Shown: positions 25,192-36,824 of the stretch, piece by piece
Layout of the letters: each line of letters begins with the position of its first letter
How positions within the stretch are numbered: position 1 is the stretch's first letter
From: Glebionis coronaria
Taxonomy: Eukaryota > Streptophyta > Magnoliopsida > Asterales > Asteraceae
Length of the DNA: 64,000 nt
NCBI GenBank assembly: GCA_025667525.1
Contig: CM046876.1
Location: 84,857,512-84,921,511 of the forward strand
Direction of reading: 5' to 3'
Translations under genes and position numbers: made by a program
Notes under the pieces: generated by a model
What the model was told of the DNA's origin: nothing
Database searches by the model: none
What the model saw: only the letters and a program-made list of their open reading frames with translations

Positions 25192-27977
25192 TGTGACACC
25201 CTAGAACCAAGGTCATTAACGTTACCCTAAATTACGCTAATTTTTGAAATTTTTAATAAATTTTAATTTCTATATTTATAAGTATTTTGGTTAAAGCCGA
25301 TGTTCGAGGTTAAAATTTTTACGATTAACGACTCAAGAAGGACGATGACGATTACGATCCCGAGGGATGCCCAATTTTATATAATTATTGACGATTTATC
25401 GATAATGTAATTTTTCGAGAATTTTATTTACGGTTCGTGTTAAGTTGAGTCGGGTGAGTTTTATAGCCTTCCGAGTACATTTAAAGTATCCCAAAAATAT
25501 TTTGGAGTGTTCGGGATGATTTCCGACTCCCGTAAAATTTTCAAAATTGACTAGTGAGTCGAAACCGCAAAGTTTTAATGGCGTTTTTACTTAAGGCCAA
25601 AAGAAATCAAAAATTACCAAATTGGTCCCTCCCAATCACACAAAATGGCACAAACACAAACACACAAACACATTTCACAAAACAAAAATCAAACTCTCTC
25701 TCTCTTTGTCCTTAGGCCGACGGCCAAACACAAACACCACCACAAATCCACCATTTTTCTTGAGTTTTCACAAAAACTAACTTAAGACCACATCTTAGAA
25801 TCCCTTGGTGAGTGTTAATCCGTGGTTTGATTACACATGCACTAACAAAAATTTTCCAAAAATTTTCAAGATGATCCAAATCCGTTTTTGAGGCTAATTG
25901 TTGTAATGCATGTTAAGTTCATGTGTAATGGAAGCATAATCACCAACAAAAACCCACCAAAATCAATTTGGTTGTGGTGATTGGGTCACCCAAACCCCAC
26001 GGTACAAGGGGTGTTTGGGGAGCCATGGTGGTTGATGAATTTTGAACATTTCCTTGTGTTTGGCAATGTGTTTAGTGATGTATTAGATAGGTTTAAGTGG
26101 TTGCATGTTCATTTTTAGATGATTAGGATTATGAGATTGGTTGATCAATAGGGGTAGGACTGAAACTTTGTGTTTGGATATGTTTGGGAAGGCTTAGGAT
26201 GATGCCTAGTGGTGGTTAGAAGGTTTGAAATCGAGTCTAAGCATGATTTTGGAGTAGCCAAATTTAGGCAGAAACTTTGAGGTCATTTCATAAAAATGAA
26301 TTTTCCTACAGGTCTTGAAAACTAAATGTAGTTATAGAGGGTCTTTTTGTCTTTAATTTGGTATAAGGTAGAGCCCGTGACTCAAAACGAGCTAAAAGTT
26401 ATGAGGTTTTAAAGATCGAGTACCGGGAGACGAGGACTTTCATAATCCGAATTTATGTAAAGTTTTAGTCAAATCCCGAGGGTCACAAGTATGAATTGGT
26501 AAATGGTCAAGGGTCAAAATTTGGTCACAAACCTGTATAAATGAGTCTATAAGTTGACTTAGGAGTCAAAGAAGTCAAAGGTACATTTCATATAGGTCAA
26601 AGAAGTCAAAGTTGGTCGAAGTACAATTCCAGCCCGTAAAATGTAGTCTTGGAAAAGCGTCGAGTAACGGGTCGTAAAAGTAAAAACTTTTATTGGGCTT
26701 AAAAACATGTTATCTACAGGTCTTATAGGATTTTTGAGAATTTTGTCAAATTTTATAAGTATGGTTAAATATGGTAAAACAGCCCGTACTTTCGGCGAGT
26801 ACCGGCGAGAATGAGTAAAAATGGATAGCGTAAATAATGAGAACGAATGGTATAAAATGAGTGATGCTTGTTGTTTTGTTTTTGGCGTGAGTTATAATTG
26901 TCCTAAGTGACTAGTATATATGTATTTTATACAGTACCGTAAGGTATTTAAAATGAGATTACTCATTACGCGTTATTTGTGATAGGTGTTGATTTACCCG
27001 GGCATCCGTAACATCGTCAGTGATCATCCCTCGAACTACCGACTACTTAATATCTAAGGTGTGAATTTATAGCCTCGCTTATGTTTATTTCAAATTGTTT
27101 TACCCGCGAGGGAAATGCATGCTAGTTTTTAAAAGGAACGTATATCATGAATGATTGTTAGACCCGAAAGCTGCCTTAGAAATTGTGTTGAGTACCAAAG
27201 TTGCAAAAGTCCCTAAAATCATGAACTATTAACTATTGTCCTGCCCTCGAGTAGGGGGAAATAGCCGCTTATACAATTTGTAGTACTACGGGGTTAACGA
27301 CCCAATGCTAGCCGAGAAGCTGTACGTTTAGTAAGTTCTGCGGTAAATTATCTTGTATGAGAGATAAGGTATAATTGCAACTGATGCCTTTAGAAGGGGC
27401 ACTGGTTTCATCTGAATCACGCCGGTATTTATTACGCGGGTGATCGAGTTAACGGATTAGTGTCATGAGCTTAAACACAATTGTCAGTATCCTGATTATA
27501 GATTGTTTGATCGACAAGACTATAAATGATCACGAATGGTTTTTATTTTATATACGTTCAAATTGATTGTAAAACCTATGAATTCCACTCAACGTTTTCG
27601 TTGACCAAAATTTTGGCATGTGTTTCAGGTAACCGCTGAAGTGTAGAATGGAGCATGCATGGGATGGATGTTGTGTGTATGGCTTGGAGTCCGCTTGTTT
27701 TTCCTCCTTTTTCTACTTAAACAATTTTAAGTTTTAATGTAATGTTGTTGTGAAACTGAAATTCTTGGGTTGAGATTCATGGGGACCAAAAACGCTTAAC
27801 TCTGTTGTACCAAATTGGGGTTGGAAAAACCGTGGACATGTATCATCTAACAATTTTAAATTCAAATTTTAAGTTGACGTCTTTTTAGCGTCGTTTGATA
27901 TATCTTGTGTGCAATGAATACTGTGTAGCACCCATTGTTGTAGTTCCGCTACGCATAACAATTGTGGGGGTGTGACA
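25192..27977 (+). repeat. Element A, 5' LTR
   Basis: It includes a CA-rich and CT-rich stretch (25640-25712), a splice-donor-like CTTGGTGAGTG near 25805, a CCTCGC/GCGAGG pair (27073-27111), and an EcoRI-containing block near 27577 followed by acceptor-like TGTTTCAG. The last two are shared with the B and D LTRs. Confidence 0.95.
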
Positions 27978-27980
27978 GAT

Positions 27981-27996
27981 TGGTAATCAGAGCCAC
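27981..27996 (+). other. Primer-binding site of element A
   Basis: TGGTAATCAGAGCC lies three bases after the LTR. It matches the initiator-Met tRNA site with one extra A. Confidence 0.75.
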
Positions 27997-28095
27997 GAGT
28001 TATAGAGAACTAGGTCGTTTTTGAAAATCCTAAACTATAACTTTTGGTGTCGTAAGAAATGGTCCAAGCACACACAACTATCCTGCATGGCTCTG

Positions 28096-28366
28096 GTAAG
28101 ATTTATTTTTGTATTTATGGCACTTGACGTATACTTTTGAGTGAAGTATATATGTGGGTAATTATTACGTAAGTATGGAATTACTATATGTAGACGTTGA
28201 ATTTTACGTGGAATATCCGACATCGTAATTTTTGTATTAATCATGCATGAGCATCATATTATTACATTTCGGGCATATGTACCACCTTTGCATTGCATTT
28301 GCATGCATGTATTTATAACTATTGTATAATTACTTATGTACCCTCCGAAATTCGCTGTTATTGCAG
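28096..28366 (+). other. Candidate leader intron of element A
   Basis: CTG|GTAAGA at 28095/28096 is a strong donor sequence. GTTATTGCAG at 28357-28366 is a good acceptor directly before the ATG of the leader ORF. An upstream ATG at 28059 would be in frame with that ORF after removal of the intron. This rests on sequence only; no transcript evidence is available. Confidence 0.4.
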
Positions 28367-28368
28367 GA

Positions 28369-28644
28369 ATGGCCGAGGTACCGCCTAATGATAATGGAAA
28401 CGATTACGTCGTAGGTCGCGAAAGGGGAAGTGTTGGAACAGCAGCTGAAGGACAAGCTAAGACGAACGATGTACAAGCCCAGGACCCCGACCAAAGGAGA
28501 ACTACTTGCCCCAGGCCTATGCGTACTTCCCATCTGGTTGGTGCACCAGGTATCCCCAGAAGAGCCGAAGGTGCAATGAGCGCAAATTCTCTTCATCAAG
28601 GCATCCCAAGAATTTGCTGTCCCCGGACAGAGAATTTATCATGA
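28369..28644 (+). CDS. Element A leader ORF, first part (unknown function)
   Basis: This open frame starts at the ATG right after the acceptor-like CAG (28366) and lies between the primer site and gag, where most Ty3 elements have only a leader. The product starts MAEVPPNDNGND and is polar and Gly/Gln/Arg-rich, about 91 residues to the stop at 28644. The +1 frame is open from 28580 and continues into the second part, so one ancestral ORF of about 275 codons was probably split by a single-base change or needs a frameshift. I recognise no domain. It could be an accessory protein, a Gag-related duplication or captured host sequence. Confidence 0.5.
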   Translation: MAEVPPNDNGNDYVVGRERGSVGTAAEGQAKTNDVQAQDPDQRRTTCPRPMRTSHLVGAPGIPRRAEGAMSANSLHQGIPRICCPRTENLS

Positions 28645-29194
28645 CGTACGACGGGTTGTGAGAGGTTTGGACGAATCGATGTGCATGCGGTATGTAGTGG
28701 AATCAAGGGTGATCAGTAGATTCGACGAGAATGAAAAGGCAGATCAAAGACTGTTGGAAAGGACTGCAAGAATTGAGTATGATGGAAATGTGAACAAAAG
28801 TGACATCAACAGTTTAAGATCGATGGTTGCAAATTTGAGCGCTAGTCTTGACCGTGTTAGAGAAGATCAAGTGAGGTTGTCGAGAATGCAGAGTTGGGAG
28901 CATCGTGTGAGAGCATCATTGCCCCCGGATTGGAGATTCGTGGACGATTTGGAGATGGAGGCAAATGACTTCATGATTCAGCCGCCTACTAGAGGTGCTT
29001 GTATTACGGTGGGAAGTCAGGTAGCGATTGAGTGTGGATCCACATCAGGGACGAAAAAGGAAACGGAATGTGGGCCGGATGACAAAGGAAAGAGAAAAAT
29101 GGATGATGTGGATGAGGACGATAGTGATGAGGAAACCGAGGAAGACGACGACGAGCCGCCATCCAAGAGGCCGTGTGGATCACCACATGCCTAG
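28580..29194 (+). CDS. Element A leader ORF, second part (coiled-coil plus acidic tail, unknown function)
   Basis: The frame is open from 28580. The first in-frame ATG is at 28679, so it probably depends on the first part for initiation. It contains a charged helical stretch with heptad-like Leu spacing (28730-28910), the motif SLPPDWRFVDD (28918-28950), and a strongly acidic Asp/Glu tail (29098-29157) between two basic patches (KGKRK and PPSKRP) that could act as nuclear signals. The stop is at 29194. This composition does not match Gag, protease or polymerase. Nuclear or chromatin contact is a guess from composition only. Confidence 0.55.
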   Translation, partial: AQILFIKASQEFAVPGQRIYHDVRRVVRGLDESMCMRYVVESRVISRFDENEKADQRLLERTARIEYDGNVNKSDINSLRSMVANLSASLDRVREDQVRLSRMQSWEHRVRASLPPDWRFVDDLEMEANDFMIQPPTRGACITVGSQVAIECGSTSGTKKETECGPDDKGKRKMDDVDEDDSDEETEEDDDEPPSKRPCGSPHA

Positions 29195-29533
29195 TTACTT
29201 ATTTTGTATTTTCTTTGATCATTGTAATAGAACTGTTTTAGACCTTTGTATGATGGTGTTATGACGAGAAACTCAAGTACTTGAAGTTTTGTGGTGAACG
29301 ATTGTAGTGGCAATACTTGTCACGATTTTGGTTAATTATCAATACAATATATGTTACCTTTCATGATCTGTGATATGTCTTAAATTTGATCTTTTGTGAT
29401 GTGAATTGATGAATATTAGTAACTCCGTAGTGATGTGTCGTTGTATGTATATTATGTCTGGGAAACTTGATATGTATACTTACATTGTTTTTCTATTTTC
29501 CCTGTCTTGCAGAAAGAGATATTCGATAACACC
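29195..29533 (+). other. Spacer between leader ORF and gag, with an acceptor-like end
   Basis: AT-rich and non-coding. It ends with a pyrimidine-rich tract and CTTGCAG (29506-29512), 21 bases before the gag ATG. Together with the donor at 28096 this would allow an alternative splice that skips the leader ORF. Confidence 0.5.
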
Positions 29534-32455
29534 ATGCCTCCAAAGTTGACCGCCGATCGTGTTAACACCATGATTCAGGAAGCTATAGCAAATGCGTTGG
29601 AAGCGGACCGAGCCGGGAGAAATCAGGACCAGGGAAGGAACGCGGGGAGACAGCAAGCCCCGAGAGTGTGTACCTATTCTAGTTTTATGAAGTGCGGCCC
29701 CACGCAGTTTCGTGGAACGGGTGGAGCTTTAGAACTTAGACGATGGTTGGAAAAGGTTGAAAGTACGTTCGAAATCAGCGGTTGTGCAGAAGCGGATAAA
29801 GTGAAGTTTGCAGCTGCTACGTTTCTTGATGATGCGTTAAGTTGGTGGAATACTCAGGTAGCTACGGTTGGATTGGCTGTAGCAAATGCAAGGACGTGGA
29901 ACGCGACAAAAGCTCTGTTGACTAAGAAGTTTTGCCCAGAAGAGGAATTGGGGCAATTGGAGGATGAGTTGAGGCATTTGACCTTGAAGAACAACGATAT
30001 AGCTGCCTACACCAGGAGGTTTAACGAATTAAGCCTTTTGTGTCCAGATGTTTTTGCCAATGATGCCAAGAAAATGAAACAGTATATTAAGGGTTTATCC
30101 AGCAATATCAAAGGTGAAACAACTTCGTCGAAACCTGGATCGTTTGATGAAGCGGTCCAGATGGCTCACGCATTGATGGACGTCAAGCTCCAGGACAAGC
30201 AGAACTCCATTGCTGAAGGCAACAAGAGGAAATGGGAAGCGGCACAAAGCAACCAATCCCAAGGCCAGAACCGAGGTGGAAATCGAAACAACCATGGGCC
30301 GAACCGAAATCAGCAGTTTAACCAAAGAAGGAATGAAGGGATGAGGGCAGTGACGAACCCTAGAGGAGTGAAAGTGAACCCCCATTGTGGTAAGTGCAAT
30401 TTGTATCATGTTGGAAATTGGCCGCCTGCATGCGGCAAGTGTGGGAAAGCAGGTCATAGGACATCTGGTTGTCGAGCGGGAGGAGTAGCCACTGGGGCTA
30501 ATGCTATCAGAATGAGGGGATGTTATGGTTGTGAAGAAAGGGGTCATGTGCAAGTGAATTGCCCGAAGGCAGGAAACAAGCGGGGAGGTAATAATGCGGC
30601 TGCTGTGTATCAAGTGGGAACGGCTGATAAACCACAGGGTCCTAATGTGGTTACCGGTACGTTTTTGCTAGACGCTTGTTATGCTAGTATTTTGTTTGAT
30701 TCTGGCTCCGACAAGAGTTTTGTAGATGTTAAATTTAGTCGTCATATTGATAGAGAACCGGTGTCGTTAGCGACTAGTTATAACGTTGAGTTAGCCGATG
30801 GAAAAATTGTTAGTACGAATTCTATACTGAAAGGGTGTACCTTGAAGTTAGGAAATTACGCTTTTAAAATCGACTTGATGCCTATAGAGCTAGGATCGTT
30901 TGACATGATTGTGGGAATGGATTGGCTAATGGCGCACAGTGCTACGATCGTCTGTGGCGAGAGATTAGTTCAGATTCCGTTGAGGAATAAAGTTTTGACG
31001 GTAAAGGGCGACGAATGCACTTCTCGTTTGAAAGTGATTTCCTGTTTGAAAATGATGAAGTACGTAGAGGGCGGATGCGATGTGTTTTTGGCACAAGTTT
31101 CGAGTGATGGTGATTTAGAGGCAAGGATTGAAGAGGTACCTGTTATTTGCGAGTATCCGGAAGTTTTTCCAGACGAGTTGCCGGGTTTACCGCCTGCCCG
31201 TGAGGTCGAGTCTCGAATTGATTTAGTGCCAGGAGCTGCGCCGGTTGCACGTGCACCTTATCGCTTAGCACCATCTGAGTTAAAGGAGTTAGCGGATCAA
31301 TTGAAGGAATTGATGGACAAAGGATTTATTAGGCCGAGCTCATCACCTTGGGGAGCTCCAGTGTTGTTCGTAAAGAAGAAATATGGTTCGTTTCGGATGT
31401 GTATTGACTATAGGGAACTCAATAAGCTGACGGTTAAGAATCGGTACCCATTGCCGAGGATTGACGATTTGTTCGATCAATTGCAAGGTTCCAGTGTATA
31501 CTCAAAGATCGATTTAAGATCAGGGTATCATCAACTGCGTGTAAGAGAGGAGGATATCCCTGTAACTGCCTTTCGTACACGGTATGGACACTTTGAATTT
31601 CGAGTGATGCCGTTTGGGTTGACAAACGCGCCTGCTGTATTCATGGACCTTATGAATCGCGTGTGCAAGCCGTATCTAGATAAGTTTGTTATTGTGTTCA
31701 TCGACGATATACTGATTTACTCTAAAAGCAAGGAGGAGCACGAGAAGCACCTGAGGAAGATTTTGGAGTTGTTAAGGAGGGAGAAGCTGTATGCAAAATT
31801 CTCGAAGTGTGAGTTTTGGTTGGAATCAGTGCAGTTCTTAGGTCACGTGATTGATAGTAAGGGAGTTCGTGTGGATCCTGCCAAGGTCGAAGCAATCAGG
31901 AAATGGTCGGCACCGACAACGCCGACTGAAGTTCGACAATTCCTTAGTTTAGCGGGGTATTATCGAAGGTTCATTGAAGGATTTTCGTTGATTGCAAAAC
32001 CATTGACAAGGCTTACCGAAAAGAATAGGGTGTATGAATGGGGAATTGAGGAAGAACTTGCTTTCAAAACGCTCAAGGATAAGTTATGTTCCGCACCGAT
32101 ATTGTCATTGCCTGAAGGAACCGAAGACTTCGTAGTGTATTGTGATGCGTCTCGTAAGGGTTATGGAGCGGTATTAATGCAACGTGAAAAGGTGATAGCT
32201 TACGCGTCGAGGCAACTAAGGAAGAATGAGGAGAACTACACGACGCACGATTTGGAATTAGGAGCTGTAGTTTTTGCGTTGAAGTTGTGGAGACACTATC
32301 TGTATGGGACGAAGTGTGTTGTATTCACTGACCACAAGAGTTTGCAGCACATTTTAGATCAAAAGGAGTTGAATATGCGACAAAGACGATGGGTTGAACT
32401 ACTGAGTGATATGACTGCGAAATTCGCTACCACCCTGGCAAGGCGAATGTTGTAG
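29534..32455 (+). CDS. gag-pol: Element A Gag-protease-reverse transcriptase-RNase H polyprotein (ends early by frameshift)
   Basis: The start is ATG 29534 (MPPKLTADR, context ACCATGC). The frame is also open upstream to the CAG but has no ATG there. Order by residue: Gag capsid-like domain about 50-210; two CCHC zinc knuckles, C300-C303-H308-C313 and C330-C333-H338-C343; aspartic protease with D389-S-G; reverse transcriptase about 550-735 with catalytic FIDD (D724, D725); RNase H with D871 in YCDAS and a THDLE motif. It copies the element RNA inside virus-like particles. Near 32411 one base appears to be missing, and the frame then runs to a stop at 32455. The rest of pol continues in another frame from 32413. 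Such elements usually encode all of this in one frame. Confidence 0.95.
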   Translation: MPPKLTADRVNTMIQEAIANALEADRAGRNQDQGRNAGRQQAPRVCTYSSFMKCGPTQFRGTGGALELRRWLEKVESTFEISGCAEADKVKFAAATFLDDALSWWNTQVATVGLAVANARTWNATKALLTKKFCPEEELGQLEDELRHLTLKNNDIAAYTRRFNELSLLCPDVFANDAKKMKQYIKGLSSNIKGETTSSKPGSFDEAVQMAHALMDVKLQDKQNSIAEGNKRKWEAAQSNQSQGQNRGGNRNNHGPNRNQQFNQRRNEGMRAVTNPRGVKVNPHCGKCNLYHVGNWPPACGKCGKAGHRTSGCRAGGVATGANAIRMRGCYGCEERGHVQVNCPKAGNKRGGNNAAAVYQVGTADKPQGPNVVTGTFLLDACYASILFDSGSDKSFVDVKFSRHIDREPVSLATSYNVELADGKIVSTNSILKGCTLKLGNYAFKIDLMPIELGSFDMIVGMDWLMAHSATIVCGERLVQIPLRNKVLTVKGDECTSRLKVISCLKMMKYVEGGCDVFLAQVSSDGDLEARIEEVPVICEYPEVFPDELPGLPPAREVESRIDLVPGAAPVARAPYRLAPSELKELADQLKELMDKGFIRPSSSPWGAPVLFVKKKYGSFRMCIDYRELNKLTVKNRYPLPRIDDLFDQLQGSSVYSKIDLRSGYHQLRVREEDIPVTAFRTRYGHFEFRVMPFGLTNAPAVFMDLMNRVCKPYLDKFVIVFIDDILIYSKSKEEHEKHLRKILELLRREKLYAKFSKCEFWLESVQFLGHVIDSKGVRVDPAKVEAIRKWSAPTTPTEVRQFLSLAGYYRRFIEGFSLIAKPLTRLTEKNRVYEWGIEEELAFKTLKDKLCSAPILSLPEGTEDFVVYCDASRKGYGAVLMQREKVIAYASRQLRKNEENYTTHDLELGAVVFALKLWRHYLYGTKCVVFTDHKSLQHILDQKELNMRQRRWVELLSDMTAKFATTLARRML

Positions 32456-33978
32456 CGGATGCACTGAGTAGGAAGGAACGGGAGAAACCTTTGAGGGTTA
32501 GAGCTTTAGTGATGACTGAGAGCGTTGACTTAACCGAAACTATACTGAAGGCTCAGGAGAGAGGACTAATGAAAGGGAATGTTGAAGCCGAAAACTTGGG
32601 ACGAATGTTGAAACCTCTTTTCGTGATTAGGTCAGACGGACTGAGATATTTTGAGAATCGGATTTGGTTACCACTGTGTTCATCTGAGGAAGGAAAGCCT
32701 GGAGTTCGAGAATTGGTTATGAATGAGTCGCATAAGTCGAAGTATTCGATACATCCTGGATCGGACAAAATGTACCACGACCTGAAGAAAGTTTATTGGT
32801 GGCCGAATATGAAGGCGGATATTGCTCGTTACGTTAGTAAGTGTTTGACTTGCGCAAAGGTTCAAGCAGAACATAAGAAACCATCTGGATTGTTGGTACA
32901 ACCAGAGATCCCAGAATGGAAATGGGAGAAAATCGCTATGGATTTCGTGACGGGTTTACCTAGAAATCCTAGTGGATGTGATATGATATGGGTAATTGTG
33001 GATAGGTTAACGAAATCTGCTCATTTCTTACCTATGAAGAAGACGGACAGCATGGAGAAACTCGCCAGCGTGTACGTGAAGGAGATCGTCTGTAGACATG
33101 GAGTGCCGTTATCGATCATTTCGGATCACGATAGTAGATTTACGTCGGAATTTTGGAAATCGCTTCAACGTGCGATGGGAACTGAATTGAGTTTAAGCAC
33201 GGCTTATCACCCGGAAACTGACGGCCAGAGTGAAAGAACTATTCAGACGATGGAGGACAAGCTCCGAGCATGCGTGATTGATTTTGGAGGAAGTTGGGAA
33301 CGCCACTTGCCTCTAGTGGAATTTTCGTATAATAATAGTTATCATGCGAGTATCAAGGCAGCACCGTTCGAAGCATTGTATGGAAGGAGGTGTAGATCGC
33401 CTGTGTGTTGGAGTGAAGTAGGGGAAAGTCAATTGACTGGACCCGAAATGGTTTTAGAAACGACGGAGAAGATTGTGCAAATCAAGAACCGACTACTTGC
33501 TGCGAGAAGCCGACAGAAGAGTTATGCCGATAACCGAAGGAAACCGTTGGAGTTTGAAGTTGGAGATATGGTTATGCTCAAGGTATCGCCGTGGAAGGGT
33601 GTAATTCGTTTTGGGAAGAAAGGAAAGTTGAGTCCGAGGTATATTGGACCATTTAAGATCGTCGAGCGAATTGGACCAGTAGCATATAAATTAGAATTGC
33701 CGAGCGAGCTTAGTGCTATTCACGACACGTTTCACGTATCGAACCTGAAGAAGAGTTTGGCGGATAAGGAATTGGTGATTCCTTTGGACGAGATTCGACT
33801 AGACGACAAAATGCACTTTGTGGAAGAACCTGTGGAAATTATGGACCGAGAGGTCAAGCGGTTGAAGCGTAGTAGGATTCCTATTGTGAAGGTCCGATGG
33901 AATTCTAAGCGTGGACCGGAATACACTTGGGAACGTGAGGACTTTTTCAAGGAAAGGTATCCTCATCTGTTCCAGTAG
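32413..33978 (+). CDS. pol: Element A RNase H end, integrase and chromodomain (pol 3' part)
   Basis: The frame is open from about 32413 with no start of its own. It is the downstream part of pol after a one-base loss. It opens with the [14 protein letters not shown] motif ending the RNase H/connection region. Integrase follows: zinc-binding HHCC (His codons 32731 and 32752, Cys codons 32842 and 32851), then the catalytic triad at codons 32941 (Asp), 33124 (Asp) and 33232 (Glu). A GPF-type domain lies near 33640-33700. The C-terminal chromodomain spans about 33800-33975, with [10 protein letters not shown]. In this family the chromodomain directs integration toward particular chromatin. All catalytic residues are present. 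Confidence 0.95.
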   Translation, partial: DCEIRYHPGKANVVADALSRKEREKPLRVRALVMTESVDLTETILKAQERGLMKGNVEAENLGRMLKPLFVIRSDGLRYFENRIWLPLCSSEEGKPGVRELVMNESHKSKYSIHPGSDKMYHDLKKVYWWPNMKADIARYVSKCLTCAKVQAEHKKPSGLLVQPEIPEWKWEKIAMDFVTGLPRNPSGCDMIWVIVDRLTKSAHFLPMKKTDSMEKLASVYVKEIVCRHGVPLSIISDHDSRFTSEFWKSLQRAMGTELSLSTAYHPETDGQSERTIQTMEDKLRACVIDFGGSWERHLPLVEFSYNNSYHASIKAAPFEALYGRRCRSPVCWSEVGESQLTGPEMVLETTEKIVQIKNRLLAARSRQKSYADNRRKPLEFEVGDMVMLKVSPWKGVIRFGKKGKLSPRYIGPFKIVERIGPVAYKLELPSELSAIHDTFHVSNLKKSLADKELVIPLDEIRLDDKMHFVEEPVEIMDREVKRLKRSRIPIVKVRWNSKRGPEYTWEREDFFKERYPHLFQ

Positions 33979-34028
33979 AACGAAATGTGAGTACAAGAAG
34001 AGGCGAGCTCCGGGACGTCGCTCTCTTT

Positions 34029-34041
34029 AAGGAGGGGTGGA
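34029..34041 (+). other. Polypurine tract of element A
   Basis: AAGGAGGGGTGGA immediately precedes the 3' LTR. Confidence 0.9.
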
Positions 34042-36819
34042 TGTGACACCCTAGAACCAAGGTCATTAACGTTACCCTAAATTACGCTAATTTTTGAAAT
34101 TTTTAATAAATTTTAATTTCTATATTTATAAGTATTTTGGTTAAAGCCGATGTTCGAGGTTAAAATTTTTACGATTAACGATTCAAGAAGGACGATGACG
34201 ATTACGATCCCGAGGATGCCCAATTTTATATAATTATTGACGATTTATCGATAATGTAATTTTTCGAGAATTTTATTTACGGTTCGTGTTAAGTTGAGTC
34301 GGGTGAGTTTTATAGCCTTCCGAGTACATTTAAAGTATCCCAAAAATATTTTGGAGTGTTCGGGATGATTTCCGACTCCCGTAAAATTTTCAAAATTGAC
34401 TAGTGAGTCGAAACCGCAAAGTTTTAATGGCGTTTTTACTTAAGGCCAAAAGAAATCAAAAATTACAAAATTGGTCCCTCCCAATCACACAAAATGGCAC
34501 AAACACAAACACACAAACACATTTCACAAAACAAAAATCAAACTCTCTCTCTCTTTGTCCTTAGGCCGACGGCCAAACACAAACACCACCACAAATCCAC
34601 CATTTTTCTTGAGTTTTCACAAAAACTAACTTAAGACCACATCTTAGAATCCCTTGGTGAGTGTTAATCCGTGGTTTGATTAAACATGCACTAACAAAAA
34701 TTTTCCAAAAATTTTCAAGATGATCCAAATCCGTTTTTGAGGCTAATTGTTGTAATACATGTTAAATTCATGTGTAATGGAAGCATAATCACCAACAAAA
34801 ACCCACCAAAATCAATTTGGTTGTGGTGATTGGGTCACCCAAACCCCACGGCACAAGGGGTGTTTGGGGAGCCATGGTGGTTGATGAATTTTGAACATTT
34901 CCTTGTGTTTGGCAATGTGTTTAGTGATGTATTAGATAGGTTTAAGTGGTTGCATGTTCATTTTTAGATGATTAGGATTATGAGATTGGTTGATCAATAG
35001 GGGTAGGACTGAAACTTTGTGTTTGGATATGTTTGGGAAGGCTTAGGATGATGCCTAGTGGTGGTTAGAAGGTTTGAAATCGAGTCTAAGCATGATTTTG
35101 GAGTAGCCAAATTTAGGCAAAAACTTTGAGGTCATTTCATAAAAATGAATTTTCCTACAGGTCTTGAAAACTAAATGTAGTTATAGAGGGTCTTTTTGTC
35201 TTTAATTTGGTATAAGGTAGAGCCCGTGACTCAAAACGAGCTAAAAGTTATGAGGTTTTAAAGATCGAGTACCGGGAGACGAGGACTTTCATAATCCGAA
35301 TTTATGTAAAGTTTTAGTCAAATCCCGAGGGTCACAAGTATGAATTGGTAAATGGTCAAGGGTCAAAATTTGGTCACAAACCTGTATAAATGAGTCTATA
35401 AGTTGACTTAGGAGTCAAAGAAGTCAAAGGTACATTTCATATAGGTCAAAGAAGTCAAAGTTGGTCGAAGTACAATTTCAGCCCGTAAAATGTAGTCTTG
35501 GAAAAGCGTCGAGTAACGGGTCGTAAAAGTAAAAACTTTTATTGGGCTTAAAAACATGTTATCTACAGGTCTTATAGGATTTTTGAGAATTTTGTCAAAT
35601 TTTATAAGTATGGTTAAATATGGTAAAACAGCCCGTACTTTCGGCGAGTACCGGCGAGAATGAGTAAAAATGGATAGCGTAAATAATGAGAACGAATGGT
35701 ATAAAATGAGTGATGCTTGTTGTTTTGTTTTTGGCGTGAGTTATAATTGTCCTAAGTGACTAGTATATATGTATTTTATACAGTACCGTAAGGTATTTAA
35801 AATGAGATTACGCGTTATTTGTGATAGGTGTTGATTTACCCGGGCATCCGTAACATCGTCAGTGATCATCCCTCGAACTACCGACTACTTAATATATAAG
35901 GTGTGAATTTATAGCCTCGCTTATGTTTATTTCAAATTGTTTTACCCGCGAGGGAAATGCATGCTAGTTTTTAAAAGGAACGTATATCATGAATGATTGT
36001 TAGACCCGAAAGCTGCCTTAGAAATTGTGTTGAGTACCAAAGTTGCAAAAGTCCCTAAAATCATGAACTATTAACTATTGTCCTGCCCTCGAGTAGGGGG
36101 AAATAGCCGCTTATACAATTTGTAGTACTACGGGGTTAACGACCCAATGCTAGCCGAGAAGCTGTACGTTTAGTAAGTTCTGCGGTAGATTATCTTGTAT
36201 GAGAAATAAGGTATAATTGCAACTGATGCCTTTAGAAGGGGCACTGGTTTCATCTGAATCACGCCGGTATTTATTACGCGGGTGATCGAGTTAACGGATT
36301 AGTGTCATGAGCTTAAACACAATTGTCAGTATCCTGATTATAGATCGTTTGATCGACAAGACTATAAATGATCACGAATGGTTTTTATTTTATATACGTT
36401 CAAATTGATTGTAAAACCTATGAATTCCACTCAACGTTTTCGTTGACCAAAATTTTGGCATGTGTTTCAGGTAACCGCTGAAGTGTAGAATGGAGCATGC
36501 ATGGGATGGATGTTGTGTGTATGGCTTGGAGTCCGCTTGTTTTTCTTCCTTTTTCTACTTAAACAATTTTAAGTTTTAATGTAATGTTGTTGTGAAACTG
36601 AAATTCTTGGGTTGAGATTCATGGGGACCGAAAACGCTTAACTCTGTTGTACCAAATTGGGGTTGGAAAAACCGTGGACATGTATCATCTAACAATTTTA
36701 AATTCAAATTTTAAGTTGACGTCTTTTTAGCGTCGTTTGATATATCTTGTGTGCAATGAATACTGTGTAGCACCCATTGTTGTAGTTCCGCTGCGCATAG
36801 CAATTGTGGGGGTGTGACA
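34042..36819 (+). repeat. Element A, 3' LTR
   Basis: 2778 bases. The length difference from the 5' LTR is explained by one lost G near 34214 and seven lost bases near 35808. The GGTTA duplication follows. Confidence 0.95.
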
Positions 36820-36824
36820 GGTTA

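Larger units (their letters stand above)
25192..36819 (+). mobile_element. Element A: near-intact Ty3/gypsy chromovirus (Tekay/Del type), nested in element E
   Basis: It has LTRs of 2786 and 2778 bases, starting TGTGACACC and ending GTGTGACA, flanked by a perfect GGTTA duplication (25187-25191, 36820-36824). By eye the LTRs differ at about 17 bases plus a 1-base and a 7-base indel, so it is young. The internal part has a primer site, an extra leader ORF, gag-pol and a purine tract. The C-terminal chromodomain, with [10 protein letters not shown] and [10 protein letters not shown] motifs, is characteristic of the Tekay/Del clade. It is the only element here that could still encode most of its machinery, apart from one pol frameshift. 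Confidence 0.96.

Noticed and set aside
28330..28599. Minus-strand ORF opposite the A leader ORF
   Set aside because: The plus-strand frame has acceptor context and continues in a longer coding-like frame. The antisense frame has no support.
30095..30613. Minus-strand ORF opposite gag of element A
   Set aside because: It is a shadow of the real gag frame, which has zinc-knuckle motifs.
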